A DNA stretch of 64,000 nucleotides, taken from contig CAIOLO010000019.1 of the NCBI GenBank assembly GCA_903859155.1, forward strand, positions 138,472-202,471, written 5' to 3'. Made by a program: the position numbers and the translations under genes. How positions within the stretch are numbered: the first letter of the stretch is position 1; every line of letters begins with the position of its first letter. The stretch comes from an uncultured beta proteobacterium (GTDB taxonomy: Bacteria > Pseudomonadota > Gammaproteobacteria > Burkholderiales > SG8-39). Below, one piece after another: positions 17,982 through 31,560 of this stretch. A model generated the notes under the pieces. The model did not search any database and was not told where the DNA came from. It saw only the letters and a program-made list of their open reading frames with translations.

Positions 17982-19628
17982 TTACATGTTCGGGTAATTG
18001 GGTCCGCCGCCGCCTTCCGGCGCCACCCACACGATGTTCTGTGTCGGGTCCTTGATGTCGCAGGTCTTGCAATGCACGCAGTTCTGCGAATTGATCTGCA
18101 GCCGATCCGTATTGTCGTCGTTCTTCACGAATTCATAGACGCCGGCGGGACAATAGCGCGCTTCCGGCCCGGCGTATTTCGCCAGGTTGATCGCTACCGG
18201 CACCGAGGCATCGCGCAGTGTCAGGTGGATGGGCTGGTCTTCCTCGTGGTTGGTATTGGAGATGAACACCGAGGACAGGCGGTCGAAGGTGAGTTTGCCG
18301 TCGGGCTTGGGGTATTCGATGGGCGTGCATTCCGCGGCGGGACGAAGTGTTTCGTTGTCGGTATGCTGGTGGTGCAGGGTCCACGGGAATTTGCCACCCA
18401 GCAGGAACTGCTCGATCCCCACCATCAGCGACCCGGCATACAGGCCTTTGGCCATCCACTGCTTGAAATTGCGCGCGCGCCACAATTCGTCGAACAGCCA
18501 CGACTTGCGGAAGGCATCCGGATAGGCGGCCAGTTCGTCGCGCGCACGGCCTGCGCCGAGTGCGTCGACGGCCGCCGCCGCGGCCAGCATGCCCGACTTG
18601 ATCGCGGCGTGCGCGCCCTTGATGCGCGAGGCGTTGAGGAAGCCGGCATCGTCCCCGACCAGGCAGCCTCCTGGAAAAGCGAGTTTGGGCAGCGAAAGCA
18701 CGCCGCCCGAAGCAATCGCCCGCGCACCGTAACTGACGCGCTTGCCGCCTTCGAAAAAGGTGCGAATGGCCGGATGGGTCTTGTAGCGCTGAAACTCCTC
18801 GAAAGGACTCAGATAGGGATTGGTGTAGCCAAGGCCGACCACGAATCCGACCGAAACCAGGTTGTTGTCCATGTGGTACAGAAATGATCCGCCATAGGTG
18901 TCCGATTTCATCGGCCAGCCGGCCGAGTGGACCACCAGTCCGGGCTGGTGCCTTGCCGGATCGATTTCCCACAGTTCCTTCAGGCCGATGCCGTGGACCT
19001 GGGGGTCGCTACCCTCGCGCAGCTTGAACCGGTCCAACAGCTGCCGGCCCAGTTGGCCGCGGCAGCCTTCGGCGAAAATGGTGTACTTGGCGTGCAGTTC
19101 GATGCCCTGCTGGTGACGGGCGGCCGGCTTGCCGTCGCGGCCTATGCCCATATCGCCGGTGGCTACGCCGCGCACTGCGCCAGACTCGTCGAACAGCAGT
19201 TCGGCCGCCGCGAAACCCGGATACAGTTCCACGCCCAGTTCTTCGGCCTTCTTTCCCAGCCAGCGGCAGACGTTGCCGACGCTCACCACATAGTTGCCGT
19301 GGTTCTGGAAGCAGGCGGGGAGCAGGGCATTGGGGATGCGCGTGGAGCCGCTCTCGCTCAGGATCAGGAAGCGGTCCTCGGATACCGCCACATCGAGCGG
19401 CGCGCCCAGGGCCTTCCAGTCGGGAAACAGTTCGTCGATGGCGCGCGGGTCCATGACCGCGCCGGAGAGGATGTGCGCGCCGATTTCGGATCCCTTTTCA
19501 AGCACGCAGACACTGAGTTCGCGGCCGTCACGTGCCGCCAGTTGCCGGGCGTGGATGGCGGTGGCAAGCCCTGCCGGTCCGCCACCGACGATGACGAGGT
19601 CGTACTCCATTACGTCACGATCAGCCAT
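17982..19628 (-). CDS. etfD: Electron transfer flavoprotein-ubiquinone oxidoreductase
   Basis: 548 residues, the usual length. It carries electrons from reduced ETF into the quinone pool at the membrane. The N-terminal FAD motif is VIVGGGPAGLATAIHARQ, and the C-terminal 4Fe-4S ferredoxin-like domain has NCVHCKTCDIKDPTQNI, the family hallmark. It is the partner of EtfBA at 90-1771 but is separated from it by the signalling operon. It is transcribed towards the thioesterase gene. An FNR-like box lies in its upstream region, shared with the divergent CoA-transferase gene. Confidence 0.95.
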   Translation of the reverse strand: MADRDVMEYDLVIVGGGPAGLATAIHARQLAARDGRELSVCVLEKGSEIGAHILSGAVMDPRAIDELFPDWKALGAPLDVAVSEDRFLILSESGSTRIPNALLPACFQNHGNYVVSVGNVCRWLGKKAEELGVELYPGFAAAELLFDESGAVRGVATGDMGIGRDGKPAARHQQGIELHAKYTIFAEGCRGQLGRQLLDRFKLREGSDPQVHGIGLKELWEIDPARHQPGLVVHSAGWPMKSDTYGGSFLYHMDNNLVSVGFVVGLGYTNPYLSPFEEFQRYKTHPAIRTFFEGGKRVSYGARAIASGGVLSLPKLAFPGGCLVGDDAGFLNASRIKGAHAAIKSGMLAAAAAVDALGAGRARDELAAYPDAFRKSWLFDELWRARNFKQWMAKGLYAGSLMVGIEQFLLGGKFPWTLHHQHTDNETLRPAAECTPIEYPKPDGKLTFDRLSSVFISNTNHEEDQPIHLTLRDASVPVAINLAKYAGPEARYCPAGVYEFVKNDDNTDRLQINSQNCVHCKTCDIKDPTQNIVWVAPEGGGGPNYPNM

Positions 19629-19687
19629 GGTCTGTCCGTTCGAGGATTTGGAAAACGCTAACTTTGCCCTTGCGAGCGGCTGTTCTT

Positions 19688-19701
19688 TTGATTTGGATCA
19701 C
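19688..19701 (+). promoter_or_regulatory. FNR-like box between ETF-QO and CoA-transferase genes
   Basis: TTGATTTGGATCAC matches TTGAT-N4-ATCAA at nine of ten positions. It lies in the divergent intergenic region, so it could act on either gene. It is centred about 54 bases upstream of the TATAAT at 19749 on the plus strand. Confidence 0.5.
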
Positions 19702-19748
19702 GTGCCTGGCGGAAAAGCTTTGCGCTGCGGCCGGTTCATGGGGGATTA

Positions 19749-19754
19749 TATAAT
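19749..19754 (+). promoter_or_regulatory. Consensus -10 box upstream of the CoA-transferase
   Basis: A perfect TATAAT in an AT-rich patch about 115 bases before the ATG at 19871. No -35 hexamer with 16-18 base spacing is evident, which is compatible with an activator-dependent promoter and the FNR-like box upstream. Confidence 0.5.
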
Positions 19755-19870
19755 GCGCTTCGATTTGCAGCCGCTGCCCGGACGGGCCGTGACAGCTGCG
19801 CCGGCACACTGCAACCGAGTCCATGACCGCGGACAGTTTTCGTTTCCACTCATTTTTAGGTGATGCTCCG

Positions 19871-21220
<1,350 letters not shown>

Positions 21221-21264
21221 ATGGCATTTTGCAGGGCGGTCGTCGCATGCCCGGGGTGAGCGCT

Positions 21265-21282
21265 GCGAACCCCGGGGTTCGC
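21265..21282. terminator. 18-base palindrome between convergent genes
   Basis: GCGAACCCCGGGGTTCGC is a perfect palindrome in the gap between the convergent CoA-transferase and HutF genes. There is no T-run on either side, so a terminator role is only suggested by its position. Confidence 0.3.
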
Positions 21283-21371
21283 TGATCGCAGGCCCGGGGG
21301 GGCGGCGTCGGTGCAGGCGCCCGGCGGTCGCCGGGTTGCGAGTGCCGGCGCAATCCTCGCCCGAAATGTCC

Positions 21372-22745
21372 TCAGGCGAGCAGCAGCTTCTGGACCTTGC
21401 GGAAACGCGATTCGACGTCGGCTTCATGGTGGTGCCGTTTTTCGCGCACCACCCATTTCCCGGCCACCATGACGTTTTTCACAGCGCAACTGGCGCTGTT
21501 GAATATAAGCGCGTCCATCATCGATTCACCGTGGCGGTCGGCCAGATCGAGATGCGTGTCATCGAGCACCACCAGGTCTGCGCGCAGTCCCGGCGCAATC
21601 GCGCCCATGCGCCGCCCCAGCGCCTGCGCGCCGCCGCTGGCCGCTTCGCGCCATAAATTGGTTCCCACCGAGGGCTGCGAAGGCGTGGCGCTGATATTGC
21701 GCCGGCGCAAGGTCAGGCGCTGCACGTATTCCAGCCAGCGCAGTTCCTCCACCGGCGAGCGCGAGACATTGCTGTCGGTGCCGATGCCGAAGCGGCCGCC
21801 TTTTTCACGGTAGCGCAAAAACGGAAAAATACCATCGCCGAGGTTGCCTTCGGTGGTCGGACACAATCCCGTGATCGCGCCCGATTGCGCCAGGCGCTCG
21901 GCTTCGGTCATCGATACATGGGTGCAATGCACCAGGCACCAGCGTGAATTGACCGGCATGTTGTCCAGCAGCCATTGCACCGGCCGCTGGTCGCCCCAGG
22001 ACAGGCAGTCGTTGACTTCCTTGACCTGTTCGGAGACATGCATGTGGACCGGGGCGCCGGGATCCAGCACATCCAGGCCGGCGAGCAGATCGCGCAGCAT
22101 CGCCGGACTGACTGCGCGCAGCGAATGCGGCGCAACTCCCAGGCGCAGGTCGTGATTGTCGGGATAGGCGGCACGAATTTCGCCCAGCATCGACAGGATC
22201 ATGTCCGGAGTGGAGGCAAACCTTTTCTGGCCGGATTCCAGCGGCACTTCGCCGAAATTGGCGTAGGCATACAGGGAGGGCAGCACGGTAAGCGCGATCC
22301 CGGTGCTGCGCGCGGCCTGCACCATGGCCAGCGCCATTTCTGCGCGGTGCGCATAGGGCTTGCCGTCCGGTTTGTGGTGCAGGTAGTGGAACTCGGCCAC
22401 CGCGGTATAGCCGTTCTTGAGCATTTCGACGTAGAGCTGCGCGGCGATTGCCTCGACCTCTTCCGGGCCGACGCGCTTCAAGAACGAATACATGACCTCG
22501 CGCCAGGTCCAGAAACTGTCGTCGGGCGATCCCATGCGCTCTGCCAGGCCCGCCATGGCGCGCTGGAAAGAGTGGGTGTGCACGCTTGCCATGCCGGGCA
22601 GGACGGGGCCGCCCAACGGTTCGGCGTCGGCCGGTGCCTTGCCGCTGCTTACCTTGGCGATATTTCCGTCGTCGCCGACTTCAATCAGCACGTCGCGTGC
22701 CCAGCCGTCGGGGAGCAGGGCGTCAGGCGAAAAATAGGTTTTCAT
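21372..22745 (-). CDS. hutF: Formimidoylglutamate deiminase
   Basis: 457-residue amidohydrolase. It converts N-formimidoyl-glutamate to N-formyl-glutamate in the five-step histidine degradation route. The metal motif lies in VHTHSFQRAMAGLAERMG, which is characteristic of HutF, and further ligands are expected in VAEFHYLHH, GVAPHSLRAV and GIGTDSNVSRSPVEELR. No other hut gene is in the window, so it is an isolated member of the pathway here. The related guanine and cytosine deaminases are less likely because of the HTHSFQRAMAG signature. Confidence 0.85.
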   Translation of the reverse strand: MKTYFSPDALLPDGWARDVLIEVGDDGNIAKVSSGKAPADAEPLGGPVLPGMASVHTHSFQRAMAGLAERMGSPDDSFWTWREVMYSFLKRVGPEEVEAIAAQLYVEMLKNGYTAVAEFHYLHHKPDGKPYAHRAEMALAMVQAARSTGIALTVLPSLYAYANFGEVPLESGQKRFASTPDMILSMLGEIRAAYPDNHDLRLGVAPHSLRAVSPAMLRDLLAGLDVLDPGAPVHMHVSEQVKEVNDCLSWGDQRPVQWLLDNMPVNSRWCLVHCTHVSMTEAERLAQSGAITGLCPTTEGNLGDGIFPFLRYREKGGRFGIGTDSNVSRSPVEELRWLEYVQRLTLRRRNISATPSQPSVGTNLWREAASGGAQALGRRMGAIAPGLRADLVVLDDTHLDLADRHGESMMDALIFNSASCAVKNVMVAGKWVVREKRHHHEADVESRFRKVQKLLLA

Positions 22746-22898
22746 GAATTCATCAGTTGCGCCCGGCCGGAGCGGCCGGGCGCACCATTTTAGTACCTAT
22801 CATCGGCATGGCATTTTTTTAGGCGCGCGCTAACGGCGTGCTAACTGCGTTGAGATCGTTCGCCAATTACTGTAACATCGCTTATCCCAGCCCCATAA

Positions 22899-24554
<1,656 letters not shown>

Positions 24555-24559
24555 TCCCG

Positions 24560-25396
24560 ATGGACCTGTGCGGCTTCCGGATCGGGCTGGATCGCCCGCT
24601 GTTCCTGATTGCCGGGCCGTGCGTGGTCGAGTCGCGCCAGCTCGCCCTTGACACCGCGGGCACGCTAAAGGAGATCACTGCTGAACTGGGCATCCCGTTC
24701 ATTTTCAAATCCTCCTATGACAAGGCCAACCGCAGTTCCGGCAAATCCTACCGCGGCCTGGGGATGGACAAGGGGCTGGAGATTCTTGCCGAGGTCCGCA
24801 GGCAAATCGGCGTTCCGGTGCTGACCGATGTGCATGCCGAGAACGAAATCGCCGCGGTGGCCGGCTGCGTCGACGTCTTGCAGACCCCGGCGTTTCTGTG
24901 CCGGCAGACCGATTTCATCCACGCGGTCGCAGCGGCGGGACTTCCCGTGAACATCAAGAAGGGCCAGTTCCTCGCCCCCGGGGACATGAAGAACGTGGTC
25001 GACAAGGCGCGCGAGGCCAGCGGCCGCGACAACATCATGGTGTGCGAGCGCGGCGCCTCGTTCGGCTACAACAATCTGATTTCCGACATGCGTTCGCTGG
25101 CGATCATGCGCGAAACCGGCTGCCCGGTGGTGTTCGATGCCACCCATTCGGTGCAATTGCCGGGAGGGCAGGGAACATCCTCCGGCGGGCAGCGCGAGTT
25201 CGTTCCGGTGCTGGCACGCGCGGCGGTGGCCGCCGGGATAGCGGGCTTGTTCATGGAAACGCATCCGGATCCCGCCAAAGCGCTTTCCGACGGCCCCAAT
25301 GCCTGGCCGCTGGGAATGATGAAAGAATTGCTGCAGACCCTGAAAGGTCTGGACGACATGGTAAAACGCAGCGGCTTTGCCGAATCAAAACTTTGA
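24560..25396 (+). CDS. kdsA: 3-deoxy-8-phosphooctulonate synthase
   Basis: 278 residues; ATG at 24560, five bases after pyrG. It condenses phosphoenolpyruvate with arabinose 5-phosphate to KDO 8-phosphate for lipid A-core synthesis, marking the host as Gram-negative. Motifs: [12 protein letters not shown] near the start, [28 protein letters not shown], and [30 protein letters not shown]. The larger open frame upstream is only a shadow of pyrG. It probably shares a transcript with pyrG and eno. Confidence 0.95.
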   Translation: MDLCGFRIGLDRPLFLIAGPCVVESRQLALDTAGTLKEITAELGIPFIFKSSYDKANRSSGKSYRGLGMDKGLEILAEVRRQIGVPVLTDVHAENEIAAVAGCVDVLQTPAFLCRQTDFIHAVAAAGLPVNIKKGQFLAPGDMKNVVDKAREASGRDNIMVCERGASFGYNNLISDMRSLAIMRETGCPVVFDATHSVQLPGGQGTSSGGQREFVPVLARAAVAAGIAGLFMETHPDPAKALSDGPNAWPLGMMKELLQTLKGLDDMVKRSGFAESKL

Positions 25397-25420
25397 AAAA
25401 ATGCCGGTGAACGGGAGTAA

Positions 25421-26713
<1,293 letters not shown>

Positions 26714-26733
26714 AAGCGCCGCTAGAGGCTGCG

Positions 26734-27036
26734 ATGCGTGCGCTAGCGCTGGTACTCGGTGCCCTGATCGTGCTGATCCAGTATCCGCTCTGGTTCGGCA
26801 AGGGTGGCTGGATGCGCGTCTGGGACATCGACCGCCAGGTGATCGCGCAACGGGAGAACAACAGAAAATTTCAGACGCGCAACCGCGCGCTCGATGCCGA
26901 AGTGCGCGATCTCAAGCAGGGGACCGACGCGGTCGAGGAACGCGCCCGCTACGAACTGGGCATGGTGAAGCAGGATGAAATATTTTTTCAGGTATTGCAG
27001 CCAACTGCCGCCCTACCCGAAAAAGCCGTAAAGTAA
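26734..27036 (+). CDS. ftsB: Cell division protein FtsB
   Basis: 100 residues: one N-terminal membrane segment ([17 protein letters not shown]), then the typical [13 protein letters not shown] segment and a coiled coil (about 35-70), with a short periplasmic tail containing [18 protein letters not shown]. FtsB is part of the FtsQLB divisome complex. It sits directly behind eno, as in many proteobacteria, which supports the call despite the short length. Confidence 0.92.
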   Translation: MRALALVLGALIVLIQYPLWFGKGGWMRVWDIDRQVIAQRENNRKFQTRNRALDAEVRDLKQGTDAVEERARYELGMVKQDEIFFQVLQPTAALPEKAVK

Positions 27037-27366
27037 GCGGCGCGACGCGGGCGTCGCTGCTCCTTCGGGTGAAACATAAGAACGGGGCAAGGGAAAGCTC
27101 CTTCCCTTGCCCCGTTACCCCCAATCCTTCCGGAGAGCAATGAACCCATAAGGGTCGTTGTTTTATCGCGCTGCGATTTTCACGCGCCATCGGGGCGGTG
27201 CGGATAATGCGAAAGGGGAGCTGGTGTTTTCGCTGTCCCGCGGCGTTTTCCGCAGGGGTTTTGCACCACTCGCATCGCTGCGTCTCCTGACGTAGACTAC
27301 GCCTCCGCTGGCGCGGCCGCCGCGCCCTGAACCACAATTTACCTTACGACAATCTGGGGAATCGCC
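27037..27366. other. 330-base intergenic gap between ftsB and the molybdenum hydroxylase genes
   Basis: It contains a perfect inverted repeat at 27081-27116 and no credible gene. No clear promoter for the gene at 27367 was recognised, although transcription must restart somewhere here if the hairpin terminates. Confidence 0.5.
27081..27116. terminator. 15-base-pair perfect hairpin after ftsB
   Basis: AACGGGGCAAGGGAA and its exact reverse complement are separated by a six-base loop, 45 bases after the ftsB stop. There is no T-run directly after the stem on the plus strand, so it is a likely but non-classical terminator of the pyrG-ftsB block. Confidence 0.6.
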
Positions 27367-28170
27367 TTGTACTCATTCACTTACACTCGCGCAAAATCGC
27401 TCGCAGAAGCCCGCGCCATGCTTGCCAAGGACCACGATGCCAAGCTGCTCTCGGGCGGGATGACGCTGATCCCGACGCTGAAGCAACGCCTGGCATCGCC
27501 CTCGCAACTGATCGACATCAGCCGGCTCGCCGAACTGCGCGGCATCGCCGACAAGGGTGATTGCGTGGAAATCGGTGCGGCCACCCGGCACGTCGAGACC
27601 TCGCGTTCCGACGTGGTCAGGCAAAAGATTCCCGCGCTGGCCCACCTCGCCTCGCAGATCGGTGATCCGCAGGTGCGCAATCGCGGCACCATGGGCGGCT
27701 CGGTCGCCAACAACGATCCGGTGGCCGACTATCCGGCCGCGGTGCTCGGGCTCGGGGCGATCGTGAAGACTTCGCAGCGGGAAATCGCCGCCGACAATTT
27801 TTTTAAGGGCATGTTTGAAACCGCGCTCGAGGCCGGCGAGATCGTCACCGGCTTTTCCTATCCGGTGCCGAAACGTGCTGCCTACGCCAAATTTCCGCAT
27901 CCGGTTTCAGGCTATGCGATGGCCGGTTCATTTGTGGCCGATACCGGCGCCGGTATCCGTGTTGCCATCGTCGGCGCCGGACCGGGCGTGTTCCGCTGGA
28001 AGGAAGCCGAAGCCGCGCTGAGCAAGAGCTTTTCGGTCGCCGCGTTGAAGGGACTGGCCATGCCCTCCGCGGGGCTGAGCAACGATCTGCACGCGACCGC
28101 CGAATATCGCGCCAATCTGGTTGAAGTGATGACGCGCCGGGCCGTGGCGTCGTTGACCGGGGAAAAATAA
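27367..28170 (+). CDS. CoxM-like FAD subunit of a molybdenum hydroxylase
   Basis: 267 residues starting at TTG. This is the medium subunit, which relays electrons between the iron-sulfur subunit and the acceptor. FAD-binding motifs are AKLLSGGMTLIPTLKQRL near the start and IGDPQVRNRGTMGGSVANNDPVADYP in the middle. It forms a medium-small-large gene order with the next two genes, as in cox clusters. Length and order match CO-dehydrogenase/xanthine-dehydrogenase family members. The substrate is discussed at the large subunit. Confidence 0.9.
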   Translation: MYSFTYTRAKSLAEARAMLAKDHDAKLLSGGMTLIPTLKQRLASPSQLIDISRLAELRGIADKGDCVEIGAATRHVETSRSDVVRQKIPALAHLASQIGDPQVRNRGTMGGSVANNDPVADYPAAVLGLGAIVKTSQREIAADNFFKGMFETALEAGEIVTGFSYPVPKRAAYAKFPHPVSGYAMAGSFVADTGAGIRVAIVGAGPGVFRWKEAEAALSKSFSVAALKGLAMPSAGLSNDLHATAEYRANLVEVMTRRAVASLTGEK

Positions 28171-28240
28171 CGATGTGGCACGCCATTCGGCCGGCAGGCA
28201 AATAAAAAACTCCACTGAACACTGAAAACAAGGTACTGAA

Positions 28241-28705
28241 ATGGCAAAAATTGAAATGACGGTCAACGGCAAAAAGGTCTCCCATGAGGTGGAGGACAGG
28301 ACCTTGCTGGCAAATTTCCTGCGCGACCAGCTCGGGCTGACAGGCACGCACATCGGCTGCGATACCAGCCAGTGCGGCTGCTGCACCGTGCATGTCGATG
28401 GCTTGGCGGTGAAATCCTGCAGCATGGTGGTGGGGCAGGCGAACGGCGCCGAGGTCCTGACCATCGAGGGACTGGCCAATGGTGAAACGCTGCACCCGGT
28501 GCAGCAGGCTTTCAGCGAATGCCATGCGCTGCAGTGCGGTTTCTGCACGCCGGGCATGATCATGGCGGTGAGCGGATTGCTCAAGGACAATCCTGCGCCC
28601 AATGACGAGGAAATCATCCAGGGTCTCGAAGGTAATCTTTGCCGCTGCACCGGTTACATCAATATCATCAAGGCCGTCAAACATGCCGCTGTCGCGATGA
28701 AGTAG
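28241..28705 (+). CDS. CoxS-like 2Fe-2S subunit of a molybdenum hydroxylase
   Basis: 154 residues with the two iron-sulfur binding regions of this family. The plant-ferredoxin type motif is in [16 protein letters not shown]. The second cluster motif is in [12 protein letters not shown] and [13 protein letters not shown]. It transfers electrons from the molybdenum site in the large subunit to the FAD subunit. It lies 70 bases after the CoxM-like gene. Confidence 0.93.
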   Translation: MAKIEMTVNGKKVSHEVEDRTLLANFLRDQLGLTGTHIGCDTSQCGCCTVHVDGLAVKSCSMVVGQANGAEVLTIEGLANGETLHPVQQAFSECHALQCGFCTPGMIMAVSGLLKDNPAPNDEEIIQGLEGNLCRCTGYINIIKAVKHAAVAMK

Positions 28706-28747
28706 TCGCAACGCGAAGAGCTGCCTGTTACTTGGCGGACGGCTTCA

Positions 28748-28792
28748 TAACTGAGGAAGAGGGGGCGCATTTTCGTGACTGCGCCTCAGTTA
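28748..28792. repeat. Imperfect hairpin between the small and large subunit genes
   Basis: TAACTGA pairs with TCAGTTA and, inside it, GGCGCA pairs with TGCGCC, with a nine-base bulge on the left arm. It lies in the 165-base gap between the CoxS-like and CoxL-like genes and may stabilise or attenuate the transcript. Confidence 0.45.
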
Positions 28793-28870
28793 CCGCCAAC
28801 GCCCCGAGCCGATTTCGGCATTTCGCGCTGTATTGCGCGCGTGAAGTTTGCTATTGAATGTGGAGACACC

Positions 28871-31174
28871 ATGAGTACAGAATTCAAAGGCCGGCGTGAA
28901 GACCGGCGCCTGATCACCGGCACCGGACGTTACACCGCCGACTGGAACCAGCCGGGTCAGCTCTACGCGGTTTTCCTGCGCAGCGATCGCGCCCATGCGC
29001 GCATCCTTTCGGTCGACACCGCGGCGGCATCGGCCATTCCCGGCGTGCATGCCATCATGACCGGTGACGATGCGGACATCGCCGCGATGAAGAATCCTCC
29101 CAGCAACGTCACCTGGGAGGGTCGCGGCGGCATGAAGATGAACCAGCCCGATCGCCCGGTGATGGCGCGCGGCAAGGTGCTGTACGTGGGCGAACCGGTG
29201 GCCATGGTGGTGGCGCAAAGCGCGCACGCGGCCCAGGACGCCGCAGAGGCTATCGTCGTCGATTACGAGGATCTGCCTGCGGTGATCGACCTCGAAGAGG
29301 CGCTGGCTCCGGGCGCCCCGCAATTGCACCAAAGCGTGCCCGGCAACCTGCCGTTCGATTACGAGTGGGGCGATCCCGCCAGGGTCGCGGAAATATTCTC
29401 CGCTGCTGCGCACGTGGTGAGGCTCAAACACGTCGACCAGCGCCTGGTGGGCAATCCCATGGAACCCAAGGCTTTCCTCGCGGTCTATGACGCGACCAGG
29501 GATATCTATGACGTCTGGTCCAGCACCCAGGGCATGACGATGATGAAAGGCAGCCTCGCGGCCACTACCGGCGTGCCGCCGCAGAAAATCCGGGTGCATG
29601 CGCAGGACGTCGGCGGCGGATTCGGCATCCGCAGCAATGCCTATCCGGAGTACTGCGCGGTATTTGCCGCGGCCAGGCGCACCGGCAAGCCGGTGAAATG
29701 GGTGGCGACCCGCGCCGAGTGCTTTGTCTCGGACTGGCATGGGCGTGATTTCGTGATGAGCGGAGAAATGGCTTTTGACCGCGACGGCAGGATCCTTGCG
29801 GCGCGCTACGACTGGATTGCCGCGATGGGCGCCTATTGCAGCCCCACCGGCGCCAACGTCCACACGCTGACGCCGGCGACCACTTCGGTGGGTACGTATG
29901 CGATGGCGGCGGTCCATGGACGCATCCGCTGTGCCCTGACCAACACCACTTCGGTAACCGCCTATCGCGGTGCCGGGCGGCCGGATATCGCCTACATGGT
30001 GGAGCGGCTGGTGGACGAGGCCGCCCTGCAGCTCGGGATCGATCCGATCGAGCTGCGCCGCAAGAATTTCATTTCCAAGGATGCATTTCCCTACACCACG
30101 CCCAACAAGGTCACCTACGACAGCGGCGATTACGCCGGCATGCTCGAGGACGTGATCAAGGTCTCGGACTGGAGCGGCTTCGAGAAGCGGCGCTCCGAAT
30201 CGAAGGCGCGCGGCAAACTGCGCGGCATCGGCCTGGCGGTGTTTGTCGAGCCCTCAGGGGGCGGGCGCGGCACCGATCCGAATCAGGCGATGATCAAGTT
30301 CGGCAGTTCCGGAAACATTGAGCTGTTCAGCATCGCCGGGCCGACCGGACAGGGGCACGAAACGGTCTTCCCGGAAATTGTCGGCCGCGAACTGGGCATC
30401 GATCCCTCGCTGATCACGGCGCGCATCGGCGATCCGGACGGCCCGCCGCTCACCGGCCTGGGAACCATCGGCTCGCGCTCCATGATCCACCACGGCAGCG
30501 CGTCGATGCTCGCCGCGCGCGAAGTCATCAGGAAGGGCATGGACCACGCGGCCCGGGAACTGGAGGTTGCCGCACAGGACGTGGAGTACGCCCAGGGCAA
30601 CTACCGCATCAAGGGGACGGACCGCGCCATCTCACTGGTCAATCTTGCGAAGAAACTGGGGGGCGTGGCCGGTGTGCATCCCCTGGATGCCGGCGCCGGC
30701 ATGGCGCACACCAGTGCGTTCCCAGGTGGCGCGCACGTGGCCGAGGTCGAGATCGACCCGGCCACCGGCGTGACCGAGGTGTTGAAGTATTACGCGGTGG
30801 ATGATTGCGGCAACATCGTCAATCACACCCTGCTCGAAGGCCAGATGCACGGCGGCATCATGCAGGGCGCGGGGCAGGTGTTCGGCGAGCACGGCATGTA
30901 CGACAAGGAGAGCGGGCAGCTGCTCACCGGCAGTTTCATGGATTACTTCATGCCCAAGGCCGGCTTGCTGCGCGACATCTATCTTGGCGATCATCCGATG
31001 CCCAGTCCGACCAATCCGCTTGGCGTCAAAGGGGCGGGCGAGGCGGGTACCACCGGCGCCTTGCCCACGCTGATGAACGCGATACTCAATGCACTGCGAC
31101 CGGCAGGCGTCACCCATCTGGACATGCCCGCGACACCCAGCCGGGTGTGGGAGGCGTTGCGCAAGGCGCGTTGA
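28871..31174 (+). CDS. CoxL-like molybdopterin subunit, form II
   Basis: 767 residues, starting at ATG 28871 (GGAGACACC precedes it); the open frame to 28775 has no support. It is the catalytic large subunit with the molybdenum-cytosine-dinucleotide cofactor. The active-site loop reads TAYRGAGRPDIAYM, i.e. the AYRGAGR signature of form II, not the AYRCSFR of true CO dehydrogenase (form I). GGGFGIRSN and GVKGAGEAGTTGALP near the ends are cofactor and catalytic-glutamate regions. Form II members oxidise mostly unknown aldehydes, purines or heteroaromatics; CO oxidation should not be assumed. No maturation genes (coxDEFG-like) follow. Confidence 0.88.
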   Translation: MSTEFKGRREDRRLITGTGRYTADWNQPGQLYAVFLRSDRAHARILSVDTAAASAIPGVHAIMTGDDADIAAMKNPPSNVTWEGRGGMKMNQPDRPVMARGKVLYVGEPVAMVVAQSAHAAQDAAEAIVVDYEDLPAVIDLEEALAPGAPQLHQSVPGNLPFDYEWGDPARVAEIFSAAAHVVRLKHVDQRLVGNPMEPKAFLAVYDATRDIYDVWSSTQGMTMMKGSLAATTGVPPQKIRVHAQDVGGGFGIRSNAYPEYCAVFAAARRTGKPVKWVATRAECFVSDWHGRDFVMSGEMAFDRDGRILAARYDWIAAMGAYCSPTGANVHTLTPATTSVGTYAMAAVHGRIRCALTNTTSVTAYRGAGRPDIAYMVERLVDEAALQLGIDPIELRRKNFISKDAFPYTTPNKVTYDSGDYAGMLEDVIKVSDWSGFEKRRSESKARGKLRGIGLAVFVEPSGGGRGTDPNQAMIKFGSSGNIELFSIAGPTGQGHETVFPEIVGRELGIDPSLITARIGDPDGPPLTGLGTIGSRSMIHHGSASMLAAREVIRKGMDHAARELEVAAQDVEYAQGNYRIKGTDRAISLVNLAKKLGGVAGVHPLDAGAGMAHTSAFPGGAHVAEVEIDPATGVTEVLKYYAVDDCGNIVNHTLLEGQMHGGIMQGAGQVFGEHGMYDKESGQLLTGSFMDYFMPKAGLLRDIYLGDHPMPSPTNPLGVKGAGEAGTTGALPTLMNAILNALRPAGVTHLDMPATPSRVWEALRKAR

Positions 31175-31255
31175 CTGTAGATTCCCGTCCTGGTTCCCCG
31201 CGTTCAGTCTTTTTCGCCCTCTGAAATCAGCAGAAACAGCCTGTCCGGCATCACA

Positions 31256-31284
31256 TTGATTCCCGATAGGCTGGTCTATATACT
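31256..31284 (+). promoter_or_regulatory. Sigma-70-type promoter of the Phd/PIN module
   Basis: TTGATT and TATACT are separated by exactly 17 bases, and the -10 ends 33 bases before the antitoxin ATG at 31318. The CTAGTCTGATTAAG stretch following it may hold the autoregulatory operator. Confidence 0.6.
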
Positions 31285-31317
31285 AGTCTGATTAAGTTTG
31301 TGCTGAAAGGGGCGGTC

Positions 31318-31560
31318 ATGAAAATTGAAATTGGTTCTTATGAAGCCAAAACAAAGCTTCCTGAATTGCTGCGGCAGGTAAAAAACGGCCGGAGTTTCAC
31401 CATCACCAATCGCGGCGAAGCGATCGCCGATCTGGTGCCCAGCTCCGGATCCAGGTCCAAGGACAAAAATGCCGCGGCGGAAAAGCTCAAGACCTTCATG
31501 GGAGCCGACCCGGTGCGTGGGGTGGACATCAAGGCGCTCATTGCGGAGGGGCGTGCGTGA
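31318..31560 (+). CDS. Phd/YefM-type antitoxin
   Basis: 80 residues with the typical Phd N-terminus MKIEIGSYEAKTKLPELLRQV and the ITNRGEAIADLVP hairpin region, which bind operator DNA. The C-terminal half (KNAAAEKLKTFMG) should neutralise the toxin. The ATG at 31318 was chosen because of homology and GGGGCGG upstream. Its stop overlaps the GTG of the PIN toxin gene (GTGA), the normal arrangement for co-translated antitoxin and toxin. It probably represses the promoter at 31256-31284. Confidence 0.85.
   Translation: MKIEIGSYEAKTKLPELLRQVKNGRSFTITNRGEAIADLVPSSGSRSKDKNAAAEKLKTFMGADPVRGVDIKALIAEGRA

Noticed and set aside
28871-31174. Aerobic CO dehydrogenase (form I)
   Set aside because: The active-site loop is AYRGAGR, not AYRCSFR.
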